This document shows, in pieces, positions 7,388 through 9,355 of a DNA stretch of 9,355 nt. The stretch's first letter is position 1. Each line of letters starts with the position of its first letter. Origin of the DNA: Elusimicrobia bacterium RIFCSPLOWO2_01_FULL_54_10 (GTDB taxonomy: Bacteria > Elusimicrobiota > Elusimicrobia > 2-02-FULL-39-32); assembly GCA_001799975.1 (NCBI GenBank), contig MGUQ01000029.1, forward strand, positions 575 to 9,929, in the 5' to 3' direction. The position numbers and the translations under genes are program-made. A model generated the notes under the pieces. The model did no database searches, had not been told where the DNA came from, and was given only the letters and a program-made list of their open reading frames with translations.

Positions 7388-7402
7388 AAGGCCTGGTTTT
7401 TT
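7363..7402 (+). terminator. Rho-independent terminator (riboswitch expression platform)
   Basis: AACCAGGC (7363-7370) pairs perfectly with GCCTGGTT (7391-7398). An inner extension joins CTTT..CA (7372-7378) to TG.AAAG (7385-7390), and a run of six T follows at 7397-7402. It lies 118 bases before the porin start. It may also end readthrough transcripts of the upstream enzyme operon. Bases 7403-7520 between it and the porin show no other clear element apart from the porin ribosome site. Confidence 0.9.
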
Positions 7403-7520
7403 GTTTGGGGCCGGAGCGGTTTGAATTGAGGTTATCCATCATTAATTCTGAGATGGTTTTTGCAGGCATTTAGCGATGCTGATTTGGCGAATCGGAATAC
7501 AGGGAGGATTTTAAATTGTT

Positions 7521-8558
7521 ATGAAAAAAATAAATGGAATGATCGCTGTTTTGGTCGCAGTTACAGGATTTTCTAACGCTGTCGGCGCTGTTGAGGTTAA
7601 GCCCGGAGGGCTGATGTTCGCTCATTACGAGTTTGTCGCCTCCCAGCATTTGCAGAATGGAACCACGACGCAAAACTACAGCGCCTTTGAAGTGAGCCGC
7701 ATTTATTTGAATGCGGATGCCAAGTATGACGAAAAAGTCAGCGCGTTCGTCCAACTGGAAGCGAACCTCGCTTCGCGCGACGGTAAAAACAACCGGGTCT
7801 ATTTGAAAAACGCGGAACTGCGTTTTAATTTCAATCCGGCGGCTAAAATTACAGCCGGGATTGTAGCCGCTCCCTGGCGAGGGTACGAGGAAGGCATATG
7901 GAAACAGCGCTTTGCCGCCAAGATTTTGGAGGATGTTGAAGGCCTCCTTCCGGCTTCAGACCGCGGGATCCGTTTCAACGGCAAGGTTCCGTTTCTGGCC
8001 TACGACGCCATGGCGGCAAACGGCGAAGGGACCGGAGGGGATGGAACTAGCGGAAACGAAACCACCACTTCAGACGCCGGAGGGAGGCTCAAGGATTATA
8101 CCCTAAGACTTGCGATTTCCCCGCTGGAAAAACTGGGCGATGCGTTCAAGGGTTTTAAAATCAATGCGCTTGCACATAAGGGCGACAAAAATGAAAGCAC
8201 AGTTAGGAACAGAATGTTTGCCGGACTTTCCTACGAGTCAAATCTCTTCAACTTTTCCGGACATTATTATAACGCGGACAACAGCGCGATAACGGCGCCG
8301 TCCCGCGGGGAAGGTTTTTCATTTCACGCGGTCGTGACGCCGGTTGAAAAATTCTGGCTCTTTGCCAGGTTCGACAAGTATGATCCGGACATTAATGTTG
8401 GCGGCGACTCCAGAAATCGATATTACTGGGGCGCGGGATATCAGGTGGTCAAAGGCGTCAGGATCGCGGTTGATCACCAGTATGTTGAACAGGAGAGAAG
8501 ATCGACAACGCGTCAGGATGAAAGTATTTTATTTGTTCATACGGAGGCGAAATTCTAA
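7521..8558 (+). CDS. Outer-membrane beta-barrel porin
   Basis: A 345-residue protein with a Sec signal (about residues 1-23, lysine start, hydrophobic core, ending VGAVE). The rest is alternating amphipathic strands rich in Tyr, Phe, Gly, Asn and charged residues, finishing in E-A-K-F with the C-terminal Phe that the BAM machinery recognises. The early part (ASQHLQNG..SAFEVSRIYLNADAKYDEKVSAFVQLEA) resembles phosphate-selective porin O/P-like barrels. Residues about 174-197 are a flexible Gly/Thr/Asn/Asp-rich stretch, probably a surface loop. AGGGAGG (7501-7507) lies 13 bases upstream of the ATG, a rather long spacing. The gene is the first after the leader riboswitch, so its expression is probably tied to the sensed ligand. 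A role in passing nitrite, nitrate or molybdate is guesswork from context; a general anion channel is equally likely. Confidence 0.82.
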   Translation: MKKINGMIAVLVAVTGFSNAVGAVEVKPGGLMFAHYEFVASQHLQNGTTTQNYSAFEVSRIYLNADAKYDEKVSAFVQLEANLASRDGKNNRVYLKNAELRFNFNPAAKITAGIVAAPWRGYEEGIWKQRFAAKILEDVEGLLPASDRGIRFNGKVPFLAYDAMAANGEGTGGDGTSGNETTTSDAGGRLKDYTLRLAISPLEKLGDAFKGFKINALAHKGDKNESTVRNRMFAGLSYESNLFNFSGHYYNADNSAITAPSRGEGFSFHAVVTPVEKFWLFARFDKYDPDINVGGDSRNRYYWGAGYQVVKGVRIAVDHQYVEQERRSTTRQDESILFVHTEAKF

Positions 8559-8635
8559 CGAAACTGGTCACAAAAGCAGGATGAAGTCATGGAAGTCGAA
8601 GGCAAGGTCATAGAAATGGGAAGGAGGTTAAGTTT

Positions 8636-8809
8636 ATGATACCTAACTTGGGATGGGGTGAACTGCTGGTGATTTTGGTGATCGTGATTCTTCTGTTCGG
8701 GGCGAAGAGGATTCCGGATCTGGCCCAGGCGCTGGGCAAATCAATAAAAATATTAAAACAGAGTTTGATGGGAGATTCTTCCAGTGAAGATAAAGACAAG
8801 AAGGCCTAA
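8636..8809 (+). CDS. tatA: TatA/TatE-type translocase component (copy 2)
   Basis: A 57-residue protein starting [10 protein letters not shown], with a membrane helix of Leu, Val and Ile (about 8-20), the FG hinge F21-G22-A-K-R-I-P, the amphipathic helix [17 protein letters not shown], and a very short charged tail ([10 protein letters not shown]). AAGGAGG (8621-8627) lies eight bases before the ATG. It parallels copy 1 almost residue for residue through the hinge but differs in the amphipathic helix and has a shorter tail. The pair is therefore an older duplication or two separate acquisitions rather than a recent copy. It sits between the porin and moaC, overlapping the moaC start by 26 bases, so it appears translationally coupled to cofactor synthesis. 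Confidence 0.92.
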   Translation: MIPNLGWGELLVILVIVILLFGAKRIPDLAQALGKSIKILKQSLMGDSSSEDKDKKA

Positions 8810-9326
8810 TACAAAACGGCGCCTTTTTTCCCATCTCGATCCGAAGGGAAAGGCGCAGATGGTGGACGTAAGCGATAAGCTTCCAACGCAAAGGACGGCC
8901 GAAGCGACGGGGAAAGTTCAAATGAAACCCAAGGTGGCCGGGCTCATTGGTTCCGGCAAAGTGCCCAAGGGAGATGTTCTGTCCGTCGCAAGGATCGCGG
9001 GGATATTGGCGGCAAAAAAAACGCATGAACTCATCCCTCTGTGCCACCCTTTAAAGTTAGAGGATGTTAGGATTTCATTCGCCTTAGTGAGGGAAGGCGT
9101 TTGGATCCGCTCGCAAGTCAAATGCGAAGGCAAGACGGGGGTGGAGATGGAAGCCCTCACCGCGGTGAGCGTGGCGGCACTCACGATTTACGATATGTGC
9201 AAAGCCGTGGACAAGGGCATGGTCATTGGTCCGGTTTGTCTGACACTAAAATCCGGAGGCAGATCCGGACTTTATGTGAGGAAAGAACAATTATCTCGGG
9301 AAACCGGGAGCTTTGAGTGGCAATAA
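8784..9326 (+). CDS. moaC: Cyclic pyranopterin monophosphate synthase MoaC
   Basis: A 180-residue protein that converts 3',8-cyclo-7,8-dihydro-GTP (the MoaA product) into cyclic pyranopterin monophosphate, the second part of the first step of molybdenum cofactor synthesis, in the cytoplasm. Signature blocks are [16 protein letters not shown] near the start, [13 protein letters not shown] (the active-site His in CHP), [28 protein letters not shown], and [14 protein letters not shown] near the end. These cover the whole family domain. The GTG at 8784 is chosen because GGGAGA (8770-8775) precedes it and no other start codon occurs before the conserved region. This gives about 18 extra basic N-terminal residues ([12 protein letters not shown]) relative to E. 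coli MoaC (about 161 residues). No moaA is visible in the window. Confidence 0.95.
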   Translation: MKIKTRRPNTKRRLFSHLDPKGKAQMVDVSDKLPTQRTAEATGKVQMKPKVAGLIGSGKVPKGDVLSVARIAGILAAKKTHELIPLCHPLKLEDVRISFALVREGVWIRSQVKCEGKTGVEMEALTAVSVAALTIYDMCKAVDKGMVIGPVCLTLKSGGRSGLYVRKEQLSRETGSFEWQ

Positions 9327-9355
9327 AACTACTTTTCTTCGCCCAGTGCGCGGAC
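9317..9355 (+). CDS. moaD: Probable molybdopterin synthase small subunit MoaD (3' partial)
   Basis: A GTG at 9317 overlapping the moaC end by ten bases opens a frame that stays open to the window edge and reads [13 protein letters not shown]. This is the beta1 strand pattern of MoaD (I/V-K-V-L-FFA). GGGAG (9305-9309) lies seven bases upstream. MoaD is a ubiquitin-like protein whose C-terminal Gly-Gly thiocarboxylate donates sulfur to cyclic pyranopterin monophosphate together with MoaE. Only 13 codons are visible, so the call rests on this short match plus the position directly after moaC. Confidence 0.6.
   Translation, partial: MAIKLLFFAQCAD

Noticed and set aside
7421..7447. Possible promoter (TTGAAT then TTAATT) between the terminator and the porin
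   Set aside because: The spacing is only about 15 bases and the -10 match is poor; a promoter here would also bypass the riboswitch.
8589..8639. A 16-codon frame ([16 protein letters not shown]) ending in ATGA overlap with the second tatA
   Set aside because: It is too short to judge, and its end is just the tatA ribosome site and start. It could be a coupling peptide or gene remnant but nothing supports either.

Overview
The window holds a dense, entirely plus-strand gene cluster around a periplasmic molybdenum enzyme of the nitrite oxidoreductase / nitrate reductase branch of the DMSO reductase superfamily (type II, Mo-Asp). By memory of the family, the alpha and beta subunits look most like the Nitrospira / anammox type of NXR: Tat signal on alpha, C-x3-D-x3-C cluster motif, about 1144 residues, and matching conserved blocks in beta. 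The host is a Gram-negative bacterium (outer-membrane barrel ending in Phe, Sec and Tat signals, periplasmic cytochrome c) with roughly balanced base composition. I cannot name the phylum. No mobile elements, tRNA, rRNA or CRISPR were seen.

Layout. 2-262 is the 3' end of a sensor histidine kinase. It is followed closely by a hemerythrin-like protein (282-665), the catalytic alpha subunit (692-4126), the four-cluster Fe-S beta subunit (4119-5237), a TorD/NarJ-type chaperone (5250-5909), a gamma-like heme b subunit fused to a C-terminal cytochrome c (5876-6961), and TatA (6994-7206). Gaps are short or negative, as in one operon. Next comes a 314-base gene-free stretch containing what I read as a complete transcriptional riboswitch: P1 closing stem, three hairpins, a near-canonical GAAA-tetraloop receptor plus a GAAA tetraloop, and mutually exclusive antiterminator and terminator. 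It most resembles the molybdenum-cofactor (Moco) RNA. Downstream are an outer-membrane porin (7521-8558), a second small TatA (8636-8809), moaC (8784-9326), and the first 13 codons of a probable moaD (from 9317).

How it fits together. The alpha-beta pair is folded and loaded with Mo-bisMGD with help from the chaperone. It is exported as a complex through Tat using the alpha signal, possibly with the local TatA copies. It then exchanges electrons with the heme b / heme c gamma subunit in the periplasm. The porin may pass the substrate or product anion through the outer membrane. MoaC and MoaD make the pterin part of the cofactor. If the riboswitch senses that cofactor, cofactor supply would control the porin-tatA-moaCD unit by feedback. 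Whether the enzyme oxidises nitrite, reduces nitrate, or acts on another oxyanion cannot be settled from this sequence.
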